Positions 1 to 6,559 of a stretch of DNA of 6,559 bases are shown here, piece by piece. The translations under genes and the position numbers were made by a program. The stretch spans positions 1-6,559 of the forward strand of contig CAOKJI010000111.1 of NCBI GenBank assembly GCA_948468495.1. The letters are read 5' to 3'. The notes beneath the pieces were generated by a model. The model saw nothing but the letters and a program-made list of their open reading frames with translations. It was not told where the DNA came from and did no database searches. Positions within the stretch are counted from its first letter, which is position 1. Each line of letters begins with the position of its first letter. This stretch comes from an uncultured Dorea sp. GTDB taxonomy: Bacteria; Bacillota_A; Clostridia; Lachnospirales; Lachnospiraceae.

Positions 1-62
1 CCCTCTCTCCATCCAGTTCCAACATATATGGACACCACTCCGATTCCTACATAGCTTTCCCC
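1..62 (-). other. Left edge: intergenic sequence or 5' end of a further operon gene
   Basis: After the TAA of the 229-aa gene come AAGGGG and, 6 nt later, an ATG followed at once by TAG (47-52). Further on, two candidates stay open to the edge. One is a GTG at 33-35, reading VSIYVGTGWRE after the start, with a weak AGGAATCGGA before it. The other is an ATG at 23-25, reading MLELDGER, with GGAG 12 nt upstream. No terminator-like hairpin with a T-run is seen, so the operon probably continues past the edge. Which start is used cannot be decided from these 62 bases. Confidence 0.3.
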
Positions 63-752
63 TTAACCAGAGGTTCCATATGTCTGAAACCTTAATATTA
101 TCTTATCCGTAAGATGGTTTTTATTCAGCCATTCAAGTACAGGCGGCGTCAAATCTCCAACCGTAGCCCTCTGCCGCCTAACCTTGTCAATAAACGGCTT
201 TATCTCTGGATTAGATGTAAAATCTAACCCGTCCACAATCCGCCTCCCCCTCTCAACATTCGCAGAAAATGTGTCCAAAGCCTTTGACGATGTGGGCATA
301 TTTATCTTTGCACTGGTCAGAGATGCAAGAAGCTCCTCCACCTCTCTTTTATTGCCAAGCAATCCTTTGAGAGAAGCCAGGGATTCTATGACTGAACTGC
401 ATTTCTCATTCGCCTCTTCCCTCCAGGCATTCGCCAACGAATTTCTGCACAGCTCAATCGCGTTTTTTAAAGCTGTCACCGTATTGACATCTAAACTATG
501 GTCATAGGTTTTCTGTCCACAGCTATCCACAGCCGTCTGAAGCGAATCTCTAATCTCCTTAGAAACCACCCCTGTAGCAAAATTCCTTTCACCAAATGCC
601 TGAATCAGATTTAAAAGCTGTTCCAACTGCGTAATAGATACATTTAGCGACAGAATTTGATTCTTAAAATTTTTAGCCGCCTGCTTATCAATCGTATGGT
701 TGACAGAATCCATTATCACACTATTCACCGACTGCAAAGTCTTTAAAATCAT
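63..752 (-). CDS. Hypothetical helical protein downstream of dpdH (dpdI position)
   Basis: A 229-aa protein I do not recognise. It looks almost entirely alpha-helical: long amphipathic helices at about 1-57, 63-79, 89-125 and 132-148, then a more polar stretch with NPEIKPFIDKVRRQRA (181-196), and a closing segment GDLTPPVLEWLNKNHL (199-214) followed by a short strand DKIILRF. No catalytic motif, signal peptide or membrane segment is visible. The frame is open further upstream to 806, but the true start is the ATG at 752: GGAGG lies 7 nt before it, and it shares four bases (ATGA) with the stop of the large ATPase gene. That coupling suggests its product works with the ATPase, perhaps as a coiled-coil partner. 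It occupies the place dpdI has in the reference Dpd island, but I cannot show homology to DpdI, so no symbol is given. That it is a real gene is well supported; the function is unknown. Confidence 0.85.
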   Translation of the reverse strand: MILKTLQSVNSVIMDSVNHTIDKQAAKNFKNQILSLNVSITQLEQLLNLIQAFGERNFATGVVSKEIRDSLQTAVDSCGQKTYDHSLDVNTVTALKNAIELCRNSLANAWREEANEKCSSVIESLASLKGLLGNKREVEELLASLTSAKINMPTSSKALDTFSANVERGRRIVDGLDFTSNPEIKPFIDKVRRQRATVGDLTPPVLEWLNKNHLTDKIILRFQTYGTSG

Positions 753-3700
753 TCTGCCACCTCCATCTCTTCTATACGATTGCTTAACTCTTCCAGTTTC
801 TCGCACGCCGCCTCAAGAATCAGAGAATCTACCTGCTCCACATCCCCAAGCATTTTACTATGTATCTCTCCAAGCTTCGCTGCAAAAGATTCTACATTAG
901 TCAGCACATCAATAATGCTCTGCAGTTCTTCCAAAGGTCTTTGTGAGAAAAATTGCAAAAGCTGTATCTCATCTGCACTCTTCAATGCTTCTTTCAATTT
1001 CGTATAATATCCGATTGCCAATTTGGCCTGTTCCTGCGGCTCCCCGTCAAATTTCATTTTCAGCCCCGTGGCGTAGGACTCATGAGCACTATTGCACCTT
1101 ACATAAAACTTCTGAATCTCTGCAACCACATTCATATAATCCTCCTCGGAGGGATTGTTTCCTATCAACTCTTCAAAACACTTAAGGGCGGCTTTCGTAA
1201 GCCTTTTTTCTCCCTCTATCACCGCATGAATCCTTGTATACAACGATTTGAGATAAGTCCGGACATTCTCATACTGCATGGAATCGCAGGCCATCAGTTC
1301 ATCTCTGATATCCCAATTCTTCCCCTTTAAATGGGCAACAGAATTCAACAGCTCTCTTGTCCGGTAAAAGGGAACCTTGCCTGCTGTGCCCTCTCCTACA
1401 ATTCCCATAATCGTATTACTTCCGGAACTCAGATAACCGTTAATCAATGTCTTTACCGATGTTTGATTGGACAGAAACTTCATGACATCGTTCCAATCCG
1501 AATTCAGCTTTTCATCAGTCCTGCCATTGGCCTTTTTAATCACCAACTGCCTGAGCAGCTCATCCTCCGGCAAATCCTCCAGTTTTTCACTATACAACAA
1601 TCTCTGAAGATACTCCGCCGCCAGACACCATGTAATAATCGGATGCTCTGTGGTTCCCACTGTCTTTCCAAACAGCCTGTCAATAAAAGTCTGCTTGTTT
1701 TTCTCCAACCAGTTAATCAAAACCATCTGATAATAAGCCGCATCCTCAAAACTCCAGTTTTTATAAAAATCAAACAGTGTAAGCCCCATAAGCACATTTC
1801 TGCTCTCAGAGCTTCTCACCATAATTACAATGGCCTTACTCTTATCCGTATCGAGCCTGGAATCTTCAATATCGACAAAGTTGCCGTTTCTATAACGTTT
1901 TGTTACCAAATCTCCGGGAAATCCCTCATCCTGCCATGCAATAGCCTGAATCACAAAATCCGCTACCCATTTATTATAATCCGAAGCATACTCCAATGTC
2001 TTTTTTTCTTCAAACCAGGATTCTATATCCTGTCTTTTCCGCTGAAACGAAATCTCCTCTTTTGTAAGTTTAGGAGCCCGGGACTCATCTGCTGCCCTCT
2101 CCAAATCGCCTGCCCCTTTCAGGCGCTCATCGGGGGCACCTCCTTGAGACCCGCTGCTTACTCCACGGAATTCACCCAGACCAATATCCTGTAAAAATCT
2201 TTTACTGATTCCGCCAATGGAATCCTCCCTGGCCTCTGTCGTGCCATCCCCCCATATGCTGAACAAGACCTTTAACCGCTGCTTCTCCCCGTCCGTATAA
2301 GAAGAACCCTCTACACTGTCCGCATAAGGCGGCTGAAGCGTAACAGCCGCTATATAGGAGGGCAGCTCCGGAAATCTCCATCCATCTCTATATTCCATTC
2401 CATCCGCAAAATGGGCAAAAAAGTGCTGAACAATATAAGTCAGGAAATTCCGCGGAGTCTTTATTTTCAATCTATCATATAAAGCCATCAGGCTTTTTCT
2501 GTTAAATGGGTACAAGGTATAGGGAACTCCGCCGATATCCACAGCATCCCACTGGAAATCAGGCTTATATTCCGCAACCGGCAACGTATCTCCCACCGCA
2601 CTTCCCTGATACCAATCTTTCACAGCATCTGTTTCACAATAAACAGCGTTCAAATATCTGGCCGCCATTTCAAGAAGAAACGCCTCCCCGCCAAAAGACT
2701 GCTCCGTCACCTTTATCTGCTTTGTCACCCTGTCTTTAAAATTATCCCGGAAAGAATTGTAGTATCCATCCGTAATGCCAATCACAGACGTCACACTGCA
2801 CAAATCGCTGTAATTCCCCCCGCTCTCAACAGAAAGAGCCGTAATAAGCTCACTTTCAACCATACTGAAGGACGTAAAGTCCTCAATAAAAATCGTAAGC
2901 CTTTTCCCCTCCTGATAAAGGGATTTCCTCAGATTCACAAACAAATCCCTGGCATTTTCACTGGTGATATTGGCACAACTCTGAATCACCCCCGATGTGA
3001 AGTGATTCAGATAATCCACCAACTTCTGAATCATTTTCTCATCTTCACGCAAATCATATAAATAAAAGCTCTTTACTTCTTCCGCTGATTCCTTTTTGAC
3101 AGCGCGGGCCACCTCTATGGGAAAGGAAAAATCTGCCGCACTGAAAATCATGTCCGCCTCATCGGTGACAACAGACTTTGCGCCTGTGGTAATCCTCCGG
3201 TAGCACCTATCAACCGGGCCTTCCGGCCTCATCATATAATCCTGTACACGAGTGTCATGCAGAAATGCAGCAATATTCTTACAAGCAATAGCTTTGAACA
3301 CCTTATTTGTGCTGTCCGTCAGAACCCTCTTTGCATATTCGCTGTAAATAGTTGTCTTTAACTCCTCCTCACTTTGGGATTCGGCCGCAGACACAAATTT
3401 TGTGAACTTTTCCTGGAGCTCTTTGTCCCGGACGATTCCCTCATCCAACATCTGCTGCACGGCCCCACGGACAGTATTGCCCAGTCTCCGAAGAAAAACA
3501 ACTTTCTCTTTCTCCGGATTGTAATTGACTCTGTCGCTCACAAATCTATTGTGCAGCCAGCAAATCAAATGAGACTTTCCCGTTCCATTGGTTCCTCTTA
3601 CAATCAGCATCTGATGCTTTCCAGACTTATTGATAATATACTGGTCATATATCTGTTCTTCATTTAAATGAATCGACCTGGAGTCCGTATCGCCAAACTC

Positions 3701-3820
3701 AATGAATTCCAAATCACGGAAAGGAACATGTGTAGCCATGAAATATTCAATGTCAACAGCAGTCCCATCCTTTTTTATCACATACTCATCCATCCGGTCA
3801 GAACACTTTATCCACTGCAT
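749..3820 (-). CDS. dpdH: DpdH-like large P-loop ATPase
   Basis: A 1023-aa ATPase, probably the motor or scaffold of the Dpd restriction complex. Walker A is GTNGTGKSH (76-84), preceded by a short strand MLIVR. The Walker B candidate is LTIFIEDF (308-315), with Glu before Asp. SVIGITDGYYNSF followed by DNFKDRVTKQIKV (344-371) looks like sensor 1 plus an arginine-finger region, so residues ~50-380 form an AAA-type ATPase core. Residues ~550-590 are a Gly/Ser/charged linker. Residues ~590-1023 are a second, mostly helical half with no motif I recognise, ending in a Glu/Leu-rich probable coiled coil (~940-1023). No signal peptide or membrane segment is seen. ATG at 3820 is chosen over the adjoining TTG at 3823: AAAGGAG lies 8 nt upstream, and the ATG overlaps the preceding TGA by one base. 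Its own TGA overlaps the next ATG (ATGA). A BREX BrxC/PglY-type ATPase was considered, but the neighbours do not fit. Confidence 0.7.
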   Translation of the reverse strand: MQWIKCSDRMDEYVIKKDGTAVDIEYFMATHVPFRDLEFIEFGDTDSRSIHLNEEQIYDQYIINKSGKHQMLIVRGTNGTGKSHLICWLHNRFVSDRVNYNPEKEKVVFLRRLGNTVRGAVQQMLDEGIVRDKELQEKFTKFVSAAESQSEEELKTTIYSEYAKRVLTDSTNKVFKAIACKNIAAFLHDTRVQDYMMRPEGPVDRCYRRITTGAKSVVTDEADMIFSAADFSFPIEVARAVKKESAEEVKSFYLYDLREDEKMIQKLVDYLNHFTSGVIQSCANITSENARDLFVNLRKSLYQEGKRLTIFIEDFTSFSMVESELITALSVESGGNYSDLCSVTSVIGITDGYYNSFRDNFKDRVTKQIKVTEQSFGGEAFLLEMAARYLNAVYCETDAVKDWYQGSAVGDTLPVAEYKPDFQWDAVDIGGVPYTLYPFNRKSLMALYDRLKIKTPRNFLTYIVQHFFAHFADGMEYRDGWRFPELPSYIAAVTLQPPYADSVEGSSYTDGEKQRLKVLFSIWGDGTTEAREDSIGGISKRFLQDIGLGEFRGVSSGSQGGAPDERLKGAGDLERAADESRAPKLTKEEISFQRKRQDIESWFEEKKTLEYASDYNKWVADFVIQAIAWQDEGFPGDLVTKRYRNGNFVDIEDSRLDTDKSKAIVIMVRSSESRNVLMGLTLFDFYKNWSFEDAAYYQMVLINWLEKNKQTFIDRLFGKTVGTTEHPIITWCLAAEYLQRLLYSEKLEDLPEDELLRQLVIKKANGRTDEKLNSDWNDVMKFLSNQTSVKTLINGYLSSGSNTIMGIVGEGTAGKVPFYRTRELLNSVAHLKGKNWDIRDELMACDSMQYENVRTYLKSLYTRIHAVIEGEKRLTKAALKCFEELIGNNPSEEDYMNVVAEIQKFYVRCNSAHESYATGLKMKFDGEPQEQAKLAIGYYTKLKEALKSADEIQLLQFFSQRPLEELQSIIDVLTNVESFAAKLGEIHSKMLGDVEQVDSLILEAACEKLEELSNRIEEMEVAE
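757..764 (-). promoter_or_regulatory. Ribosome binding site of the 229-aa gene
   Basis: GGAGGTGG lies within the last codons of the large ATPase gene, with its GGAGG core 7 nt before the ATG at 752. It rejects the longer reading that begins at 806, whose first 18 codons (Arg/Gly-rich) simply overlap the ATPase gene in another frame. Confidence 0.8.
2107..2145 (-). other. Internal Shine-Dalgarno, mini-ORF and hairpin inside dpdH-like gene
   Basis: Within the linker-coding part of the ATPase gene, a near-perfect AAGGAGGT (2138-2145) is followed after 7 nt by an out-of-frame ATG (2128-2130) that reads three codons to a TGA (2119-2121). Perfect 6-bp inverted arms CGCCTG/CAGGCG (2107-2112 and 2120-2125, 7-nt loop) overlap the end of this mini-ORF. 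The SD-like bases encode Gly-Gly of the flexible linker, so chance is a fair explanation. If functional, it would more likely pause ribosomes between the two domains than start an in-frame product, because no good in-frame start codon sits at the right distance. Confidence 0.3.
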
Positions 3821-4593
3821 CAACCAATCTCCTTTATCACAATATCCGAAAACTCATTTGTCTCCACGCCCCTCAAAGGATACAGTGATATCCTGATGGC
3901 ATCCCGCGTAGAAACAAGCTCTATCCTGCCCTCGCTTTGAAGCGTCCTTAAACCATTAGATATGGCTAATGGCAATTCCCTATTGGAACACGCTGATGCC
4001 GCTTCCGGAATATTCTCCTTAATCCATGCCACAAACTGGACACAAGTCATTCTGCTCCCCTTTTTCAGTCCGGACATGGCATCCTCCATGCGCACTTTCA
4101 TATTTGGAATCAACGTTTTATTATATTGATATGCGTGCCCCAGATACCGCGTCCAGAAACGCCACCCCAAAACATCATTTTCTTTTATGGTATCCACCCC
4201 TGTTTTTGCGGCAACAGCAGCAAAATCATCAAACCCATTCAAGGTAAAAACCTGATTTGCATTTGAGATAAACCATTCCGTAAGTTTAAAAAAAGTGCTG
4301 TTTTTATTCGAAAATATCAATGGAGCAACTGTCTTTCTAAATTCTCCGGCAGACGAAAGTCTCTCTCCGTCTACATTCAAAATATACTTATCCCCTTGCT
4401 TTTGAATCAGATTCAGTTCCTCTGCCGCCTCAACGGACCGCCTAATCTCTTCAGTGGTTGAAGCAGCCTTGTCAAGTTCGCACAGTTGGTGCAGCTCTGA
4501 AGAAGTATAGGGCTCCTTTTCCAATAATCTGCATATAGCCAATACCCTTTCCGGTGTAGGCCCAGGTCTCATATTATCATTTTCCTTAAACAT
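3820..4593 (-). CDS. dpdG: DpdG-like double winged-helix protein
   Basis: A 257-aa soluble protein with no catalytic motif, probably a DNA-binding or adaptor subunit of the Dpd restriction machinery. Residues 11-75 look like a winged helix (helices around 14-25, 30-38 and 46-60, then a wing with QGDKYILNVDGERL). A middle helical region carries aromatic signatures FFKLTEWF (101-108) and WRFWTRYLG (144-152). Residues 180-239 look like a second winged helix, with a recognition-type helix LAISNGLRTLQSEGRIEL (209-226) and a strand ending ISLYP. The start at 4593 is preferred over the internal ATG at 4572 because GGGAG lies 7 nt upstream. It sits 12 bp after the helicase stop, and its TGA overlaps the next ATG by one base. 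Length, aromatic pattern and position between a RecQ-like helicase and a ~1000-aa ATPase fit DpdG. By sequence alone it could be called only a winged-helix protein. The molecular role of DpdG is not known to me. Confidence 0.65.
   Translation of the reverse strand: MFKENDNMRPGPTPERVLAICRLLEKEPYTSSELHQLCELDKAASTTEEIRRSVEAAEELNLIQKQGDKYILNVDGERLSSAGEFRKTVAPLIFSNKNSTFFKLTEWFISNANQVFTLNGFDDFAAVAAKTGVDTIKENDVLGWRFWTRYLGHAYQYNKTLIPNMKVRMEDAMSGLKKGSRMTCVQFVAWIKENIPEAASACSNRELPLAISNGLRTLQSEGRIELVSTRDAIRISLYPLRGVETNEFSDIVIKEIG
3829..3835 (-). promoter_or_regulatory. Ribosome binding site of the dpdH-like gene
   Basis: AAAGGAG lies inside the last codons of the preceding gene, 8 nt before the ATG at 3820 and 5 nt before the TTG at 3823. 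The spacing and codon preference favour ATG. The TGATG arrangement is typical of termination-reinitiation coupling. Confidence 0.8.
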
Positions 4594-4600
4594 TATATTT

Positions 4601-4605
4601 CTCCC
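4601..4605 (-). promoter_or_regulatory. Ribosome binding site of the dpdG-like gene
   Basis: GGGAG lies directly after the helicase TAA and 7 nt before the ATG at 4593. It settles the start at 4593 over the internal ATG at 4572, whose nearest AAGGA is farther from the codon than ideal. The 12-bp gap has no room for a promoter or terminator. Confidence 0.75.
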
Positions 4606-6559
4606 TTATATACTATCCAAATTGTATGAATGACAATCCAGAAACTCGTTGATAGTCCGATTCTTAGAGACAATTCTTGTATCTGGTTTACAACACCATA
4701 CTTTCCTGTATGCCGCAACCATTCCCCTGTTGGCCGCTTCGAAAACCTTGTTGCTAATAGCATCATCATCACATAGAACAATCATCAGCCCATTTCTAAG
4801 CACCCATGGAACCTTTTGAGCTACAACCAAAAACTCCGTATGATTCAATGTCATACAACCCGCTGAAAATCCCATTCCATAAGAATCGGAATATACCAGG
4901 CAGGCCAGCTTCAATTTATCTGTTTTCTCTGCAACCACCCTGATATCCGTTTCATCATAGTCTTCTATCGGAATCAACATATTGTTCAGCACGCCCATAT
5001 ACCTTCTTAGCAGCTTTCCTGGAGCATCAGGCCTCACATCTGCAACCGAATCCCTCCTGATTCTCATCGCATCCTCTTTCACAGACGAACCCTCAGGATG
5101 TACCGGACATCCACTGCATATAGGCTGAGCAAATGGGTAAAGTGATACAAACTGTTTGGCCCAACATTTGGCTCTGGGCTTATGTACCAGCTCCGCCATC
5201 TTGTGATAGCCCTCCACGCGCATCTCATATTCATGTTGCCTGTCGTCAGTCAGAGCCTCCGAAAGCCGCTTTTTATCCCGGAGCAATTCAACATCCTTTA
5301 TCTTGAATTTGAAAAAATAAGCTTTTTTCTTTACGTCATAGGTAGCCTTTTCAACATCAATATATCCCTGTCGGTGAAGAAGCAGCAATGTATTCACGTT
5401 CCAACACATATTTCTCATTCCCGCGTGTTCAGCCGCATCCTCCGTGAACGATGTGGGCACAGTATTTAAATCCGCTGTCACAACATCACCGTCAATCATA
5501 TTCCTATTATCCTTTAATATGCTATCTAAGCGTATCATCAGATTCTCTTTTGTCAGAATACTTTTTTTGACTAAGCTGAAAGCAACTGATAAATCATTAT
5601 TATTATCATATTGCCCCATGTAATAAAACAAGACGCTCAGAGACGGCAATCCATCTCTTCCCGCTCTCCCAACCTCCTGATAAAACCTGCTCAAATTTTC
5701 AGGAACACAGGCATGTATCACAGTCCTCACATTATTCTTGTCCACACCCATTCCGAACGCCGATGTGGCTATCATCACATCAAACTCATTCTTCTTCCAC
5801 TCCTCCAGTAAGTCTTCTCTATCCTTGTCTGACCGTTCTCCCGTATAAGTATGTACATTTGAAAATCCCTCCTGCCTTAAGGCACTGCAATACCGTTCTG
5901 CTACCGCAGGCTCAATCACATAAACAATAAGAGGCTTGGGCAGATATTTGACCATCTCTATAACGCCGCTCTCCCTTTGCTTGTAATTGTGATTTTCAAC
6001 GCTTATATATCTGGGCTCTCTTCGCAGTCCATCACATCTGAATTGGATATTTCCTCCCCCGCTGCCAAACAAATCAAACAGTACCTCCACAACATCATCC
6101 GATAAGGTAGCTGATAGCAGATATGTCCTGATTCTGTTTTCTGCCAGTAACCTCAGCTCTTTTAACACAACAGAAAAAATCTGAAAATCAGGCCTGAACT
6201 TCACTCCCCAGTCAGGGACAATATGGGCTTCATCTATGACTACATTGTGAAGAAAACCCTCCATAGCTGCATCTCTCAAAACCTGATGAAACTCTATGTT
6301 CTTTAGGATTGCCTCCGGAGATGTAAAAATGAGCCTTGCCGTCCTGTTCCTGATTCCGGCTGTCATAGCGCTGTTGTCAGCACTACCCCGATAGCAATAT
6401 ACATTCTTCCTTACCTTATCCTCTGCATGACATTCTTTGGCCTGGAGATACTGGTCCTTAGCCAAAGATACTGTAGGTACAACAGCGATTGTCAGCTTTT
6501 CCTCTGATGCGGCAAGCAGTTGCGTTTCATCTTGCCAGGATCTGCCGTAATCCTTAGAC
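4606..6559 (-). CDS. dpdF: RecQ-like SF2 DNA helicase, DpdF-type (N-terminus outside window)
   Basis: This is an ATP-dependent DNA helicase, probably of the restriction side of a Dpd (7-deazapurine DNA) island. The frame is open to the right edge, giving 650 visible codons. Numbering from the first visible residue, I see motif Ia (VVPTVSLAKDQ, 26-36), DEAH motif II with a RecQ-style aromatic loop (DEAHIVPDWGVKFRP, 109-123), motif III SAT (149-151), motif V (IATSAFGMGVD, 263-273) and motif VI (QEVGRAGRDG, 294-303). A zinc-cluster-like C-x15-C-x2-C-x2-H follows (C465, C481, C484, H487). The last ~130 residues match no RQC or HRDC domain I know. Walker A must lie beyond the edge. A TTG at 6465 could be mistaken for a start, but it falls inside motif Ia and has no ribosome binding site. 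It is followed after 12 bp by the dpdG-like gene. The RecQ-like assignment is firm; the DpdF label rests on gene order and domain pattern. A RecQ-like helicase of another defence system is the main alternative. Confidence 0.8.
   Translation of the reverse strand, partial: SKDYGRSWQDETQLLAASEEKLTIAVVPTVSLAKDQYLQAKECHAEDKVRKNVYCYRGSADNSAMTAGIRNRTARLIFTSPEAILKNIEFHQVLRDAAMEGFLHNVVIDEAHIVPDWGVKFRPDFQIFSVVLKELRLLAENRIRTYLLSATLSDDVVEVLFDLFGSGGGNIQFRCDGLRREPRYISVENHNYKQRESGVIEMVKYLPKPLIVYVIEPAVAERYCSALRQEGFSNVHTYTGERSDKDREDLLEEWKKNEFDVMIATSAFGMGVDKNNVRTVIHACVPENLSRFYQEVGRAGRDGLPSLSVLFYYMGQYDNNNDLSVAFSLVKKSILTKENLMIRLDSILKDNRNMIDGDVVTADLNTVPTSFTEDAAEHAGMRNMCWNVNTLLLLHRQGYIDVEKATYDVKKKAYFFKFKIKDVELLRDKKRLSEALTDDRQHEYEMRVEGYHKMAELVHKPRAKCWAKQFVSLYPFAQPICSGCPVHPEGSSVKEDAMRIRRDSVADVRPDAPGKLLRRYMGVLNNMLIPIEDYDETDIRVVAEKTDKLKLACLVYSDSYGMGFSAGCMTLNHTEFLVVAQKVPWVLRNGLMIVLCDDDAISNKVFEAANRGMVAAYRKVWCCKPDTRIVSKNRTINEFLDCHSYNLDSI

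Noticed and set aside
2107..2125. Hairpin CGCCTG/CAGGCG as a transcription terminator
   Set aside because: The stem is only 6 bp, there is no T-run after it on the minus strand, and it lies in the middle of an intact coding frame.
1331..2194. 287-codon open frame on the plus strand
   Set aside because: It lies wholly antisense to the ATPase gene, is rich in Cys, His, Ile and Leu without domain motifs, and lacks a convincing ribosome binding site. It is a shadow of the real gene.
749..3820. BREX-type ATPase (BrxC/PglY) as the identity of the large ATPase
   Set aside because: The protein has the same general architecture, but there is no BREX partner (methyltransferase PglX, phosphatase PglZ, BrxA/BrxB) next to it, and the RecQ-like helicase plus winged-helix neighbours fit Dpd better.
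4593..4781. 62-codon minus-strand frame ending where dpdG begins
   Set aside because: It overlaps the C-terminal coding part of the helicase in another frame and shows no recognisable protein features or ribosome binding site I could support.
4606..6559. Housekeeping RecQ repair helicase
   Set aside because: The core motifs are RecQ-like, but the zinc cluster is altered, RQC and HRDC are not recognisable, and the gene is coupled to defence-type genes.
1..6559. tRNA, rRNA, CRISPR array, insertion sequence, attachment site or promoter
   Set aside because: I saw no regularly spaced repeats, no transposase-like protein, no cloverleaf pattern and no intergenic space large enough for a promoter; coding sequence fills nearly the whole window.

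Overview
The window is an all-minus-strand operon fragment carrying four tightly packed genes and no visible mobile element, RNA gene or promoter. Moderate GC, strong AGGAGG-type ribosome binding sites and AT-leaning codon choice suggest a Firmicute, probably a gut-type Clostridia. That is an impression from composition and not a firm assignment.

Reading in the direction of transcription (right to left): (1) 6559-4606, a RecQ-like superfamily 2 helicase whose N-terminus, including the Walker A motif, lies beyond the right edge; (2) 4593-3820, a 257-aa protein with a winged helix at each end; (3) 3820-749, a 1023-aa P-loop ATPase with a long C-terminal half of unknown function; (4) 752-63, a 229-aa helical protein that I do not recognise. 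Bases 1-62 are the left edge and may hold the first codons of a fifth gene.

The order RecQ-like helicase, small winged-helix protein, ~1000-aa ATPase matches dpdF-dpdG-dpdH of the Dpd islands, which put 7-deazaguanine derivatives into DNA and restrict DNA lacking them. In the known islands dpdA-C and the preQ0 genes handle modification, and dpdD to dpdK are tied to restriction. Only the restriction-type part is visible here, so whether the host has a full modification-restriction island or an orphan nuclease/helicase module cannot be told from this window. The family calls rest on recognised motifs, length and gene order, without a database search.

The junctions are 12 bp (F/G), 1 bp overlap (G/H) and 4 bp overlap (H/fourth gene), each with a good Shine-Dalgarno sequence. 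This indicates one transcript, translational coupling and probably a shared complex. The most useful leads are the unidentified fourth gene in the dpdI position, a Cys3-His variant of the RecQ zinc cluster, and a strong internal Shine-Dalgarno sequence in the linker of the large ATPase.
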